A stretch of 64,000 bases of DNA from Neolewinella lacunae (GCF_014349155.1 NZ_JACSIT010000034.1:40738-104737); one strand, 5' to 3'. Shown: positions 1-8,350, counted from the stretch's first letter. Notes: generated by a model not told the origin, from the sequence alone. A program made the numbers and translations.

Positions 1-2
1 AC

Positions 3-1571
3 GGGAAAAATACCAGCACGGGCGAGACCTTTCGCCAAAAACTGTACTCTGCGGCCAGCAACGACTTTGCCTGGGGGACCATCCTGGAGGTGACCAACGT
101 AGAAAACGGTAAACAAACCCAGGTGCGGGTCAATGACTGCGGCCCGCACAGCCGGGGCCGGATCATTGACCTGAGTAAGGCGGCGGCCAAGGACCTCGGT
201 TTCATCAAGCAAGGCGAGGCCAAGGTGCGCTTGCGCGTGGTGCGCGACAGCGACGCCGGGCCAACCTGCGGGCGCTCCGCCTGGGCCAAAAAACTGAAAG
301 CGGCGGGCAAGCCCATCCCCCCTCCTCCACCGGCCTGGGACCCCAAAGAAACGGCCGAACTAAAGAACGCCGCGCTCTTCGTAGTCCCGGAACCTAAAAT
401 TTTGGACCTCGGGCCGCTGCCAGCGGGAGCCGTTGAAGGCATGGCCACCTACTACGCCGATCGCTTCGACGGCCGGCCCACCAGTACGGGCGAGACCTAC
501 GATAAGGACGCGCTTACCACGGCCAGCAAAACTTATCCCTACGGCACCGTCCTTCTGGTTACCAACGTAGTGAACGGCAAACAAGTGGAAGTGCGGGTCA
601 ACGATTGCGGGCCCCACAGCCCGGAACGTATTTTAGAACTCAGTCGCGCGGCAGCGGCCCGGATCGATATGCTTTCGGCCGGTACTGCGGCGGTACGGGC
701 CACGGTAGTAAAGATGGGCACCGATGGCCCCACCTGCAACCGCGCGGATTGGGCCAAAGCCAGGCAGGAAGCCGCCGCACCGGCCACTACGCCCACCCCC
801 TCTGGCCAGGTACAGCCACCACCCCCTACCGTCCCCGGAGCCAAAGCTGCCACCACGCCCCCCAAAACTGCGCCCGCCAAACCAGCTCCCGCCCAGCCTG
901 CCCCCGCAGATGTCCCCACCGTCATGATTTACGGCATCCAGGTAGGCGCGTACGGCAGCGAAGTCAACGCCGATCGGGTGGTTAAAGAGCTGGCGGATAA
1001 AGGCTTCTCTGCGGGTTACGCCCAGCGCAAAGACAACCTGAGCCGCGTCTACGTCGGTAAATACCCCACCGAAGCGGAAGCCGAAAAGGCCTTGGCCGAC
1101 GTCCAAAAGGCGGGATACCCCAAAGCTGCGGTGAAGGAAGTGTCCGTCCCCGCCAACCAGGTGAGCTTCCCCATCCCCGCCCGGACCAGCAGCCCGGCCC
1201 AGGCGACCAAGCCAGCTACGCCCGCCAGCCAACAGCCTAAGCAAGCAACGCCCGCCAATCAGCCAACCACCTACGGCAGCACCGTCCAGCCACCGCAGCC
1301 CGCTCCCCTGCCCAGCCCCAGCGTTCCGCAGTACGATCCTACGGACATCCTCTTCGGCGTACAAATCGGCACCTTCACCACCCAGGCCAATGCCGATAAG
1401 GCCATGGTGGGCCTGCGGGCAAAAGGATTCACGGAAGTGTACAGTGCCCGGGTCGATAAAAAGTACCGGGTATTTGCGGGCAAATTTTTCTTCCAGCACC
1501 AGGCCGAAGAAGAAAAGACCAGATTGCGCGAGGCGGGGTTCAATGACGCCGTGGTCCGGCGCGTCCAGTAA
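3..1571 (+). CDS. RlpA-like double-psi beta-barrel/SPOR cell-wall protein, 5' end outside window
   Basis: The frame is open from the first bases of the window, so the gene starts upstream; 522 residues are visible. Two RlpA-type DPBB domains are present, the first already under way at the left edge (motif STGETF, then VNDCGPHS) and the second at about visible residues 145-246 (STGETY, VNDCGPHS). A Pro/Ala-rich linker and two SPOR domains follow (about 308-380, starting YGIQVGAYG, and 448-522, starting FGVQIGTF). SPOR domains bind denuded septal peptidoglycan, so a periplasmic or cell-surface role in septal wall remodelling is likely. RlpA lytic transglycosylases have conserved Glu, His and Asp; here the Glu (STGE) and Asp (VND) are kept in both domains, but the usual His of the 'TAAH' segment is Ser (TTASKTYPYG, SAASNDFAWG). 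Catalysis is therefore uncertain. Confidence 0.88.
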   Translation, partial: GKNTSTGETFRQKLYSAASNDFAWGTILEVTNVENGKQTQVRVNDCGPHSRGRIIDLSKAAAKDLGFIKQGEAKVRLRVVRDSDAGPTCGRSAWAKKLKAAGKPIPPPPPAWDPKETAELKNAALFVVPEPKILDLGPLPAGAVEGMATYYADRFDGRPTSTGETYDKDALTTASKTYPYGTVLLVTNVVNGKQVEVRVNDCGPHSPERILELSRAAAARIDMLSAGTAAVRATVVKMGTDGPTCNRADWAKARQEAAAPATTPTPSGQVQPPPPTVPGAKAATTPPKTAPAKPAPAQPAPADVPTVMIYGIQVGAYGSEVNADRVVKELADKGFSAGYAQRKDNLSRVYVGKYPTEAEAEKALADVQKAGYPKAAVKEVSVPANQVSFPIPARTSSPAQATKPATPASQQPKQATPANQPTTYGSTVQPPQPAPLPSPSVPQYDPTDILFGVQIGTFTTQANADKAMVGLRAKGFTEVYSARVDKKYRVFAGKFFFQHQAEEEKTRLREAGFNDAVVRRVQ

Positions 1572-1574
1572 ACA

Positions 1575-1664
1575 TCAGGCACTCACCAGCGAGAGCAGCA
1601 GTGCAGGCGTAATCAGCAGAAGGATGATGACGAGTAATCGCCAGGTTTTTGCCGTAGTATTCAT
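1575..1664 (-). CDS. 29-residue single-span membrane microprotein
   Basis: A short ATG frame begins with MNTTAKTWRLL and continues as an almost entirely aliphatic helix ending in SLVSA. That is a short polar N-terminus with Lys and Arg, then one membrane span. It lies in the 229-base gap between the RlpA-like gene and the bestrophin gene, convergent with the former, with three bases between stop codons. I do not recognise a family. The composition is typical of real bacterial single-span microproteins, but a frame this short can arise by chance. Confidence 0.35.
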   Translation of the reverse strand: MNTTAKTWRLLVIILLLITPALLLSLVSA

Positions 1665-1799
1665 GCGGGTATTTACGTTGGCGCTTACCCCTAAGTTACT
1701 TTCCAATGACCATTTAAACCTTTGCTAACGCTCCGTTGTCTAGCCTTAACGCCCGTTTAACGACGGCGGGCCAACGCACACTTCCCCCAATCTCCAGCG

Positions 1800-2726
1800 A
1801 TGATTCTTTACAAAACCAACGGCGACTGGTTCGGCGACATCCGTCACCTCTTCACATCCTACACGATGCAGAAGATCGTGCGCTCGGTCATCGGAATAGG
1901 GATTTACGCAGCCGTCTTCGTGTGGCTGGTGGAATTTTTCCGGTTGGAGGATTTTCTGGTGATGGACACGATGATGTTTTCGCTGCTGGGGGTGATCCTT
2001 TCCTTGTTCCTGGGCTTCCGGACCAACACGGCTTACGACCGCTGGTGGGAGGCCCGCAAGCAGTGGGGGGCTTTGGTCAACAACTGCCGCAACCTGGCCA
2101 TCTACGTGGACAGCATGTGGCCTGAATCCGATACCGGCATCCGCCGCTTCATGGCCAAGCACATCGCCAACTTTTGCATCGGCCTGGCCTGGCATCTCCG
2201 GGCGGGGGTGGATCTGGATAAACTCGTCTACCTTAGCCCCGAGGAAGAAGCCTACTACAAAACCAAAGACCACGTTCCCAACTTCATTGCCCTGCGCATC
2301 TTCCAACGCATTGCTGCGGCACACCGGGACGGGACGATCAGCGAGGGCGACTACCTCAACATCAAGGCCCAGCACCAGAGTTTGCTCGATATCCTCGGGG
2401 CCTGCGAACGCATCAAGAAAACGCCCATCCCCTTCAGCTACAACGTCTACCTCAAACTCTTCATCTCCGCCTACGGCCTGCTGCTGCCCTGTGGTTTGCA
2501 GGAAAGTTTTGGCTGGACAACCGTGCCGCTGACCATGCTCGTCTTTTTTGCGCTGCTGGGCATCGAACTGATGGGTGAAGAAATTGAAGATCCCTTCGGC
2601 CTGGATTGTAATGACCTCCCGACGGGAGACATTGCCCACACCATCAAGCGCAACGTCTTCGAAATCCTGGAAGACCGTACGCCCGCCGACCGGGAAAACA
2701 AAGAACTGTACACCAAGGTCTTTTGA
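1800..2726 (+). CDS. Bestrophin-family channel (YneE-like membrane protein)
   Basis: This 308-residue protein has the bestrophin/UPF0187 signature: hydrophobic segments near residues 27-45 and 55-75, then the conserved stretch FRTNTAYDRWWEARKQWG, and near the C-terminus DPFGLDCNDLPTGD. Bacterial members form pentameric inner-membrane ion channels. The ATG at 1800 gives a natural N-terminus in which MILYKTNGDWF precedes the first membrane span. It is transcribed alone and faces the aat-clpS pair, with a dispersed 18-bp repeat in the convergent gap. Family assignment is firm; ion selectivity cannot be read from the sequence. Confidence 0.92.
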   Translation: MILYKTNGDWFGDIRHLFTSYTMQKIVRSVIGIGIYAAVFVWLVEFFRLEDFLVMDTMMFSLLGVILSLFLGFRTNTAYDRWWEARKQWGALVNNCRNLAIYVDSMWPESDTGIRRFMAKHIANFCIGLAWHLRAGVDLDKLVYLSPEEEAYYKTKDHVPNFIALRIFQRIAAAHRDGTISEGDYLNIKAQHQSLLDILGACERIKKTPIPFSYNVYLKLFISAYGLLLPCGLQESFGWTTVPLTMLVFFALLGIELMGEEIEDPFGLDCNDLPTGDIAHTIKRNVFEILEDRTPADRENKELYTKVF

Positions 2727-2801
2727 GGCCCAGACGGGTTTTCTCAAGCGAAAGGGCTTCGCTGCTCGCAAGGGCATTCCTTGCTCCTTACGACGGCCCC
2801 C

Positions 2802-2819
2802 GCACCTGCGGCCGCGCCC
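2802..2819 (+). repeat. Dispersed 18-bp repeat, copy 1 (exact)
   Basis: This is an exact copy of GCACCTGCGGCCGCGCCC in the gap between the convergent bestrophin and aat genes. There is no T-rich tail, so it does not look like an ordinary intrinsic terminator. Confidence 0.9.
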
Positions 2820-2838
2820 CGTTCCCCGCTGCCGGTCT

Positions 2839-3522
2839 TCACCCCCAAGGGCCCTGCTCGGTTGTTTCCCCGCCGAGCGGTTCGAGGTGATCGAGGAACT
2901 GCTGGCGGGTGATGGGCTGCCCCCCGAGGCTGCGCAGGTGCTGGGTTTCCTGCTGGCAATCGATGAGGCGGTAGCCGCGCTCCCGCAAGCGATGGACGAG
3001 GGTGATGAAGCCAAATTTGCTGGCGTTGGAGCGGTACTGGAACATGCTCTCCCCGAAGAACACCCTCCCGAGGGCCAAGCCGTAGAGCCCCCCCACCAAT
3101 TCTTCCCCTTCGTAAACCTCCACGCTGTGGGCCAGGCCCATTTCGTGGAGTTTAACGTAGCTGGCAATGAGGTCTTTGGTGATCCAACTGCCCCACTGCC
3201 CGGGCCGGAAGCGCTGTTTGCACTCCTGCATAACCCGTTCAAACTGGGTATCGTAACGGACGGTAAACTTACGCTGGTTGAAGTAAGGCCGCATGCTTTT
3301 GCTGACCTTCAGTTCCGCAGGAAAAAGCACGAAGCGGGGGTCGGGGTGCCACCAAAGTATGGGTTCCCCCTCACTGAACCAGGGAAAATAGCCGAGCTGG
3401 TAGGCGTAGATCAGGCGCTGGGGGGAGAGGTCGCCGCCGAAACAGGCGGGTCCGTTGCCACTGGTCTGGAGAGGATCTGGAAAAAGTTCGGGAAATCGTG
3501 GGTCGAGGCGAAACAGGGGCAT
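2839..3522 (-). CDS. aat: Leucyl/phenylalanyl-tRNA-protein transferase
   Basis: Cytoplasmic enzyme that moves Leu or Phe from aminoacyl-tRNA onto proteins with N-terminal Arg or Lys, making N-degrons for ClpS-ClpAP. The 227 residues match the family length. Hallmarks are GGDLSPQRLIYAYQLGYFPW near the N-terminus, WWHPDPRFVLFP, GSWITKDLIASY, the core GLYGLALGRVFFGESMF, and IDCQQETQHLRSLGG near the end. The start codon lies five bases after the clpS stop codon, so the two genes form an operon whose products act in consecutive steps. Confidence 0.97.
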   Translation of the reverse strand: MPLFRLDPRFPELFPDPLQTSGNGPACFGGDLSPQRLIYAYQLGYFPWFSEGEPILWWHPDPRFVLFPAELKVSKSMRPYFNQRKFTVRYDTQFERVMQECKQRFRPGQWGSWITKDLIASYVKLHEMGLAHSVEVYEGEELVGGLYGLALGRVFFGESMFQYRSNASKFGFITLVHRLRERGYRLIDCQQETQHLRSLGGQPITRQQFLDHLEPLGGETTEQGPWG

Positions 3523-3527
3523 GCCGT

Positions 3528-3821
3528 TTAGCGTCCTTCGATCACGGCGGATAAACCGCGGTCCACGAGGGCCTCCCGTTTGGGCCGTAACTCCGCCATG
3601 GCGGCAGACTTTACGGTTGCCTTGCCTTTAAAGTGGATCAATAGCGCCAGTTGCTCGCTTTGGGCGGAGCTGTGACCGAGGATTTCGATGAAGCTTTTCA
3701 TCACCCAGTCAAAGGTATTGTGGTCGTCGTTGTACACGATCAGGTCGGCGGGGTCGCCGGTCCCGATGTCGATGTCTTCTTCGAGCAATACGTCTTCCTG
3801 TCCGTCGTGCGCGTGCAGCAT
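3528..3821 (-). CDS. clpS: ATP-dependent Clp protease adaptor ClpS
   Basis: A 97-residue adaptor that delivers N-degron substrates to ClpA/ClpC-ClpP. The binding-pocket motif YNDDHNTFDWVMKSF is intact, including the N-D-D-x-x-T core. An unstructured acidic N-terminus precedes it, as is usual. It is the first gene of a clpS-aat operon. No clpA or clpC gene is visible in this window. Confidence 0.96.
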   Translation of the reverse strand: MLHAHDGQEDVLLEEDIDIGTGDPADLIVYNDDHNTFDWVMKSFIEILGHSSAQSEQLALLIHFKGKATVKSAAMAELRPKREALVDRGLSAVIEGR

Positions 3822-3862
3822 ACCTGTTATCCGTGGTAAATTTCCTATTGCCTGAGAAACGG

Positions 3863-4330
3863 CTACAGCGCAGCCAAAGTTTCCCGGATGGCCGTAAAGT
3901 TAGGCAAATCCCCGGCAGAATCCAGCACTTCGGCGTAGCGGATAACCCCTTCGCTGTCTACTACGAAGGCGGAGCGTTTGGATACGCCCTCCATGCCGAA
4001 GACGAAAGTATCGTAGAGGGAACCGTAGGCGCGGCTGACGTCTTTATTAAAATCGCTCAGCAGGGGGAAGTTGAGGGATTCGCTTTCCTTGAACTTGGCC
4101 AGGGTGAAGGGGGAATCTACGCTGATGGCCAGCACATCGGTGTTCATGCCATTGAAGTCGGCCAGCGCATCGCGCATGGTGCACATCTCTGCGGTGCAAA
4201 CGCCGGTGAAGGCCAGGGGAAAGAACAAGACCACCACGTTTTTGCCGGCGTAATCGCTCAGGCTGACGGGCTGGGTATCGGAGGCGTGGAGGGTAAAGAG
4301 TGGGGCTTTGTCGCCAGCTTTCAGGGCCAT
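3863..4330 (-). CDS. Peroxiredoxin (AhpC/TSA family, C-x4-C type)
   Basis: This 155-residue thiol peroxidase has the peroxidatic motif FFPLAFTGVC. Cys45 is the likely peroxidatic cysteine, and Cys50 sits five residues later like the resolving cysteine of PrxQ/BCP enzymes. The start MALKAGDKAP was chosen because family homology begins there; the frame is open upstream, but that stretch is low-complexity and unlike the family. No signal peptide is present, so it is cytoplasmic. It is transcribed divergently from the EamA transporter. The subfamily (AhpE-like or PrxQ-like) is not settled. Confidence 0.93.
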   Translation of the reverse strand: MALKAGDKAPLFTLHASDTQPVSLSDYAGKNVVVLFFPLAFTGVCTAEMCTMRDALADFNGMNTDVLAISVDSPFTLAKFKESESLNFPLLSDFNKDVSRAYGSLYDTFVFGMEGVSKRSAFVVDSEGVIRYAEVLDSAGDLPNFTAIRETLAAL

Positions 4331-4443
4331 GTTGGATGCTAGATTAATGGATTGTAGTGGATACACAGCCGGCGGAAAATTGTTGACCTCCGCCACTGGA
4401 AAACCCGGTAGAGTGTGGCAAAAAAAATCGCCCGCCGGGGTAC

Positions 4444-4451
4444 TACTTTTG
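4444..4451 (+). promoter_or_regulatory. Putative -7 promoter element for the EamA gene
   Basis: TACTTTTG matches the Bacteroidota -7 consensus TAnnTTTG and points toward the transporter gene. No TTG at the expected -33 distance is evident. If used, transcription would begin near 4456, so the true start codon should lie after that point. Confidence 0.4.
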
Positions 4452-4572
4452 CCCCGCCGCCCTGCCCCGGGGAGGAGCGGCAACCATTCTCCCGCCCCTC
4501 AGAACTCCCGCCGCCATCAAGCCTGCTTATTCCGATTCCCGCGCCTACGTAGAACTCCACCTCACGGTTGTA

Positions 4573-5415
4573 TTGTGGGGCTTTACCGCCATTCTGGGCG
4601 ACCTCATCCAGCTTTCGGCCCTGCCCCTGGTATGGTGGCGGGTTCTGCTGACCAGCCTGAGTTTGGTGGCCTTCGTGCGGGTGGGCAAAATGGTGCGCGA
4701 GCTGGGCCGCCGGCAGCTCCTTGTCTTTACGGGCATCGGCATTCTGGTAGCTGCTCACTGGGTGACTTTTTACGGAGCCATTAAGCTGGCCAACGCCAGC
4801 GTGGCGCTCATCTGCCTGGCCACCACTTCCCTTTTTTCGAGTATGCTGGAGCCCTTGATCGTCCGGCGGCCCTTCAATTGGTACGAGTTGTTGCTGGGCC
4901 TGTTCATACTTCCGGGCATCTGGCTGGTCATCGATGGAGTAGAAGCAGGGATGAACCAGGGCGTGATCATCGGCTTGGTATCGGCCCTGCTGGTGTCTGT
5001 TTTCACCTCCCTCAATAAGCGCTACGTGGATAAGACCGACCCGCTGCGCATTACCTTCGTGGAACTGGCGGCGGCAACGGTTTTTCTTACGCCTTTTCTG
5101 CTCCTCCTCGGCTCAAACGGGTTCTGGCCGACGCCCCTGGACTGGGTTTACCTGATTGTGCTGGCCCTGCTTTGTACGACCCTGACCAACATTCTTTTCC
5201 TGCGGGCGCTCACCCGCCTCTCCGCCTTTGCGGCCAACCTGACGGTTAACCTCGAACCCGTCTATGGCATCTTTCTCGCCTATTTCCTGCTGGACGACGC
5301 CCAGGAGTTGACGCCCAGGTTTTACCTCGGTACGCTGCTCATCCTCATCGCCGTTTTTGGCTACGCCGCCGTCAAGCGCTGGTTCCGCCTGCGGGGTACG
5401 GTACCACGGGGATAA
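4573..5415 (+). CDS. EamA/DMT-family drug/metabolite exporter
   Basis: An inner-membrane carrier with about ten hydrophobic segments and the two EamA repeats. The given start is a TTG codon (280 residues), but it cuts into the first membrane span. In-frame coding clearly continues upstream, reading RAYVELHLTVVLWGFTAIL and entering from about 4530 or earlier. No ATG or GTG occurs in that frame between 4441 and 4573. The actual start may be a rare codon, for example ATT at 4486, which lies after GGAGGAG, or there may be a sequence error. Substrate is unknown. It is divergent from the peroxiredoxin gene. Confidence 0.85.
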   Translation: MWGFTAILGDLIQLSALPLVWWRVLLTSLSLVAFVRVGKMVRELGRRQLLVFTGIGILVAAHWVTFYGAIKLANASVALICLATTSLFSSMLEPLIVRRPFNWYELLLGLFILPGIWLVIDGVEAGMNQGVIIGLVSALLVSVFTSLNKRYVDKTDPLRITFVELAAATVFLTPFLLLLGSNGFWPTPLDWVYLIVLALLCTTLTNILFLRALTRLSAFAANLTVNLEPVYGIFLAYFLLDDAQELTPRFYLGTLLILIAVFGYAAVKRWFRLRGTVPRG

Positions 5416-5472
5416 ATGGCCGTGGCGGACCGGAACTCCGCCCCCCGGCAACACTGTGTACCAACAAGATTA

Positions 5473-5480
5473 TACCTTTG
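5473..5480 (+). promoter_or_regulatory. -7 promoter element, leaderless start of mscS-like gene
   Basis: TACCTTTG fits TAnnTTTG exactly and ends four bases before the ATG at 5485, so the transcript probably begins at or next to the start codon. Confidence 0.55.
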
Positions 5481-5484
5481 CGGC

Positions 5485-6312
5485 ATGGAAAAAACTGCCT
5501 TTGATACCTACCTGGAAACTGCCGGGACAATGATCATCGAATACGCGCCCAAGGTAGCGGCCGCCCTGGTCATCCTGCTCGTGGGTTTCCGGATCATCAA
5601 CCGCCTGGTGCGGCTGGCGGTCCGGTCAATGGCGGCCCACCGGATGGGTTCGGACCTGGCGCCGTTCCTCGGTTCGGTCATCGGCATCGGGCTTAAAATC
5701 ATGCTGTTGTTTACCGTCGCGGGCGTGTTGGGCATTGACGTGGCGTCTTTCGTGGCGGTGCTGGCTGCGGCGGGTTTTGCCGTGGGCCTCGCCCTGCAGG
5801 GCAGCCTCAGCAATTTCGCGGCGGGCATCATCATCGTCCTTTTCCGTCCCTACCGGGTGGGCGACTGGATCCAGGTGCCCGGCGAATTTTTCGGACAGGT
5901 AGAGGAAGTCCAGATTTTCAACACCGTTTTGGCGACGCCGGGTAAGAAAACCCTCATCGTTCCCAACAGCGAAGTGATCAGTGGCGTCGTCACCAACTAC
6001 AGCCGCAAGGGCCACATCCGCCTCGAACTTACCGTTTTGATGGGCTACGCCGAAAGTTTCCCCCGCATCAAGGCCATCATTCTGGAAAGCCTGCGGGGCA
6101 TTGACCTCATCCTGCAAGACCCTCCCCCTCAGGTGGGCATCGAGTCTTACGACAGCCACAACCTCATCATCGCCGTGCGGCCGTTCGTGCGGCCCGATGA
6201 CTTCTGGCTGGCCACGTTTGCCGTCAACGAGGCCATCAAAGCCGCCCTTTCGGCCAACCAGGTGAAAATGGCCTACAGCGAAGGGGTCGAGCTGGGCGAC
6301 ATCGGCAACTGA
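5485..6312 (+). CDS. Small-conductance mechanosensitive channel, MscS family
   Basis: This 275-residue protein has three N-terminal hydrophobic segments. The pore-lining helix is rich in Gly and Ala (FVAVLAAAGFAVGLALQGSL), followed by the beta-domain signature FRPYRVGDWI and IVPNSEVISGVVTNYS. The length and order match E. coli MscS. It acts as an inner-membrane safety valve during hypo-osmotic shock. The ATG at 5485 was chosen over an in-frame upstream extension because it follows a -7 box directly and starts the normal family N-terminus MEKTAFDTYL. Confidence 0.94.
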   Translation: MEKTAFDTYLETAGTMIIEYAPKVAAALVILLVGFRIINRLVRLAVRSMAAHRMGSDLAPFLGSVIGIGLKIMLLFTVAGVLGIDVASFVAVLAAAGFAVGLALQGSLSNFAAGIIIVLFRPYRVGDWIQVPGEFFGQVEEVQIFNTVLATPGKKTLIVPNSEVISGVVTNYSRKGHIRLELTVLMGYAESFPRIKAIILESLRGIDLILQDPPPQVGIESYDSHNLIIAVRPFVRPDDFWLATFAVNEAIKAALSANQVKMAYSEGVELGDIGN

Positions 6313-6342
6313 TCATTTTTTGGCTGCGCAGTAAATTCCGCC

Positions 6343-6360
6343 GGGCGCGGCCGCAGGTGC
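6343..6360 (-). repeat. Dispersed 18-bp repeat, copy 2 (exact)
   Basis: An exact reverse-oriented copy in the gap between the convergent mscS-like gene and the outer-membrane barrel gene. Confidence 0.9.
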
Positions 6361-6414
6361 AAGGCCCGGGACCCGGAGCAAGGGAAGTTCCCAGCCGCAG
6401 GATAATCCCCCATC

Positions 6415-7044
6415 CTAAAAATTATAGTTGATGCCCGTGCGGAACTGATACGGGCTGTCTCCGATCCGGTCCGCCTGCGTAAGCCGAAAGAGGATCAGGA
6501 TTTCGAAGCCCGTCAGGCCCGGTCCGCCGCCCTGGCTGATGCCGCCTCCCAGAAAAGGGATGGCGCGGGTGCTGCGCAGGGGGTCGCCGTTGATGTCGAA
6601 GCTGTTTACCTCGCTGAGCAGGCTGTATTCGGCGTGGGCAAAAAAGGTGAACCCGATCTTCGCCCGGGCGAAAGCTCCGGCAGACCAGGTCCAGTACTTG
6701 GCCTTAAAATCGGGGACTCCGCCGCCCAGGGTTTGCCGGTAGGCATTGTAAGCGAAGCTGCCCCGTGGTCCTACGCTAAAAATGTTATTGATCTTGTAGC
6801 CCACAATCGGGGAAAGGCCGATCTGAAAAATGCTCTCAAAATTATTGGAGAAAAAGCCGAGTTGAGCTCCTGCGCCGTACCACAGTTGGCCGCCGAAGCT
6901 GCCGCCGTTGTCGCTTACCTGGCCGTTCCGGTCTTGGTTGTAGTAGTCCAGGTCGCGCTGGGCTTCCCGCTCTTCGGTCGTTTGGGCGCTTAAGGGGAGC
7001 GCAACGGCGCAGAGTACGAGGAGAAGGAGTAGTTGCTTGAGCAT
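6415..7044 (-). CDS. Putative outer-membrane beta-barrel protein
   Basis: This 209-residue protein begins with a clear signal peptide (MLKQLLLLLVLCAVALPLSAQ, cleavage after Ala). The rest has alternating aromatic and Gly-rich strands (WYGAGAQLGFFSNNF, GLSPIVGYKIN, FFAHAEYSLL) and ends with FRTGINYNF, the terminal aromatic expected of an outer-membrane barrel. The start was moved to this ATG because it opens the signal peptide. I do not recognise a named family. It sits between mscS and yraN, convergent with the former and divergent from the latter. Confidence 0.75.
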   Translation of the reverse strand: MLKQLLLLLVLCAVALPLSAQTTEEREAQRDLDYYNQDRNGQVSDNGGSFGGQLWYGAGAQLGFFSNNFESIFQIGLSPIVGYKINNIFSVGPRGSFAYNAYRQTLGGGVPDFKAKYWTWSAGAFARAKIGFTFFAHAEYSLLSEVNSFDINGDPLRSTRAIPFLGGGISQGGGPGLTGFEILILFRLTQADRIGDSPYQFRTGINYNF

Positions 7045-7124
7045 GGGTATTTTGTCGTTTGTTGCAAAGATAACGGAGGGCCTTAGCACGGAGTTTAACC
7101 TTAAGATTTCGCTAACCTCGGGTG

Positions 7125-7155
7125 TTGGGTGAACGACGTTTCGCGCCTATCTTCG
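7125..7155 (+). promoter_or_regulatory. Putative promoter of yraN
   Basis: TTG at 7125-7127 and TATCTTCG at 7148-7155 are 20 bases apart, close to the Bacteroidota TTG/TAnnTTTG arrangement with one mismatch. The ATG at 7161 follows after five bases, implying a leaderless message. Confidence 0.45.
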
Positions 7156-7160
7156 TCCGG

Positions 7161-7529
7161 ATGACGGATCGTAAAAAAACGGGCATAATCGGCGAAGCCA
7201 TTGCCCGTGAGCACCTGGAGGCCCTGGGCTACACCATTGAGGTGGCCGGCTACCGTTACCGGCGGGTGGAGTTGGACCTCGTTGCCCGCCTGGGGGAGTG
7301 CCTGGTGTTTGTGGAGGTAAAAACCCGCCGTGGCCTGGACTACGGGCATCCCTCGGCGGCGGTCTCCCCGGCGAAGGAGAAAAACATCTGCCGGGCGGCG
7401 GCGGCCTACCTGGAGGAAGTCAACCACACCTGGGAGATCCGTTTTGACATCATTGCCATCCTGCTGCACCCCGACGGCAGCCACGCCCTGGAGCACATCG
7501 AAGACGCCTTTTTTCCCGGCCTGTTCTGA
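7161..7529 (+). CDS. yraN: YraN family protein (UPF0102, endonuclease-like fold)
   Basis: A 122-residue cytoplasmic protein with the family pattern: GEAIAREHLEALGYTI, then the nuclease-like core ELDLVAR, followed by VFVEVKTRRG. These correspond to the E-x-D and E-V-K positions of the PD-(D/E)xK fold. Its biological role is not established. The ATG at 7161 is preferred to an upstream start because it matches the family N-terminus and the promoter position. Its stop codon is two bases from the convergent dapD stop. Confidence 0.93.
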   Translation: MTDRKKTGIIGEAIAREHLEALGYTIEVAGYRYRRVELDLVARLGECLVFVEVKTRRGLDYGHPSAAVSPAKEKNICRAAAAYLEEVNHTWEIRFDIIAILLHPDGSHALEHIEDAFFPGLF

Positions 7530-7531
7530 CC

Positions 7532-8350
7532 TTACACCGCCACGTCGTGCTCCCGCAGGGCCTGGTTGAGGCTGGTTTTTTTGTCGGTGCTCTCCTTACG
7601 CTGCCCGATAATGAGGGCGCAGTTGACCTGGTAATCCCCGGCGGGGAAAGTCTTGGTGTAACTGCCGGGGATGACGACGGAGCGGGGTGGCACGTAGCCG
7701 CGGTGGATGACGGGTTCGGCACCGGTTACGTCGATGATGTGGGTACTTTTTGTCAGCACCACGTTGGCCCCCAGCACTGCCTCGTGGCCTACCCGCACGC
7801 CTTCCACGATGATGGAGCGGGAGCCGATAAAGCAATCGTCTTCAACGATCGTGGGGGTTGCCTGGAGCGGCTCCAGTACGCCGCCGATACCGACGCCGCC
7901 ACTGAGGTGGACGTTGCGGCCGATCTGGGCACAGCTGCCCACGGTGGCCCAGGTATCGACCATCGTCCCACCGCCTACCCAGGCACCGATGTTGACGTAG
8001 CTCGGCATCATGATGACCCCGCTTTCCAGGTACGCGCCGTAGCGGGCAACGGCCGGCGGAACTACCCGGACTCCCTGGGCGGCGTAATCTTTTTTGAGGG
8101 CCATCTTATCGTGAAATTCGAAGGGGCCCAGCTCAATCGTTTCCATTTGCCGGATGGGGAAGTAGAGCACTACGGCCTTCTTGATCCACTCATTGGCCTG
8201 CCAGGATCCATCGGGGGTCGGTTCGGCGACGCGGAGGCGGCCTTTGTCCAGCGCTTCGATGACTTCGTTGATGGCGGCCTGGGTGGCGGGGTCTTTGAGG
8301 AGTTCGCGTTGTTCCCAGGCGGCTTCGATGCGGGCTTGTGCGTCTTGCAT
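7532..8350 (-). CDS. dapD: 2,3,4,5-tetrahydropyridine-2,6-dicarboxylate N-succinyltransferase
   Basis: Lysine/diaminopimelate pathway enzyme, using succinyl-CoA as donor. Its 272 residues equal the family length. The left-handed beta-helix hexapeptide repeats are clear in the middle (VNIGAWVGGGTMVDTWATVG, then GIGGVLEPLQATPTIVEDDCF), and the C-terminal part has PRSVVIPGSYTK. The start MQDAQARIEAAWEQRE was chosen by family alignment; the longer open frame upstream runs through a repeat element. It supplies meso-diaminopimelate for peptidoglycan and lysine. It is divergent from the giant CHAT gene. Confidence 0.97.
   Translation of the reverse strand: MQDAQARIEAAWEQRELLKDPATQAAINEVIEALDKGRLRVAEPTPDGSWQANEWIKKAVVLYFPIRQMETIELGPFEFHDKMALKKDYAAQGVRVVPPAVARYGAYLESGVIMMPSYVNIGAWVGGGTMVDTWATVGSCAQIGRNVHLSGGVGIGGVLEPLQATPTIVEDDCFIGSRSIIVEGVRVGHEAVLGANVVLTKSTHIIDVTGAEPVIHRGYVPPRSVVIPGSYTKTFPAGDYQVNCALIIGQRKESTDKKTSLNQALREHDVAV

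Noticed and set aside
1746..3242. Long minus-strand frame across the bestrophin gene
   Set aside because: Antisense shadow of bestrophin and out-of-frame aat; low-complexity translation without domain signatures.
2575..3531. Plus-strand frame over aat
   Set aside because: Antisense shadow; the minus strand encodes a full aat.
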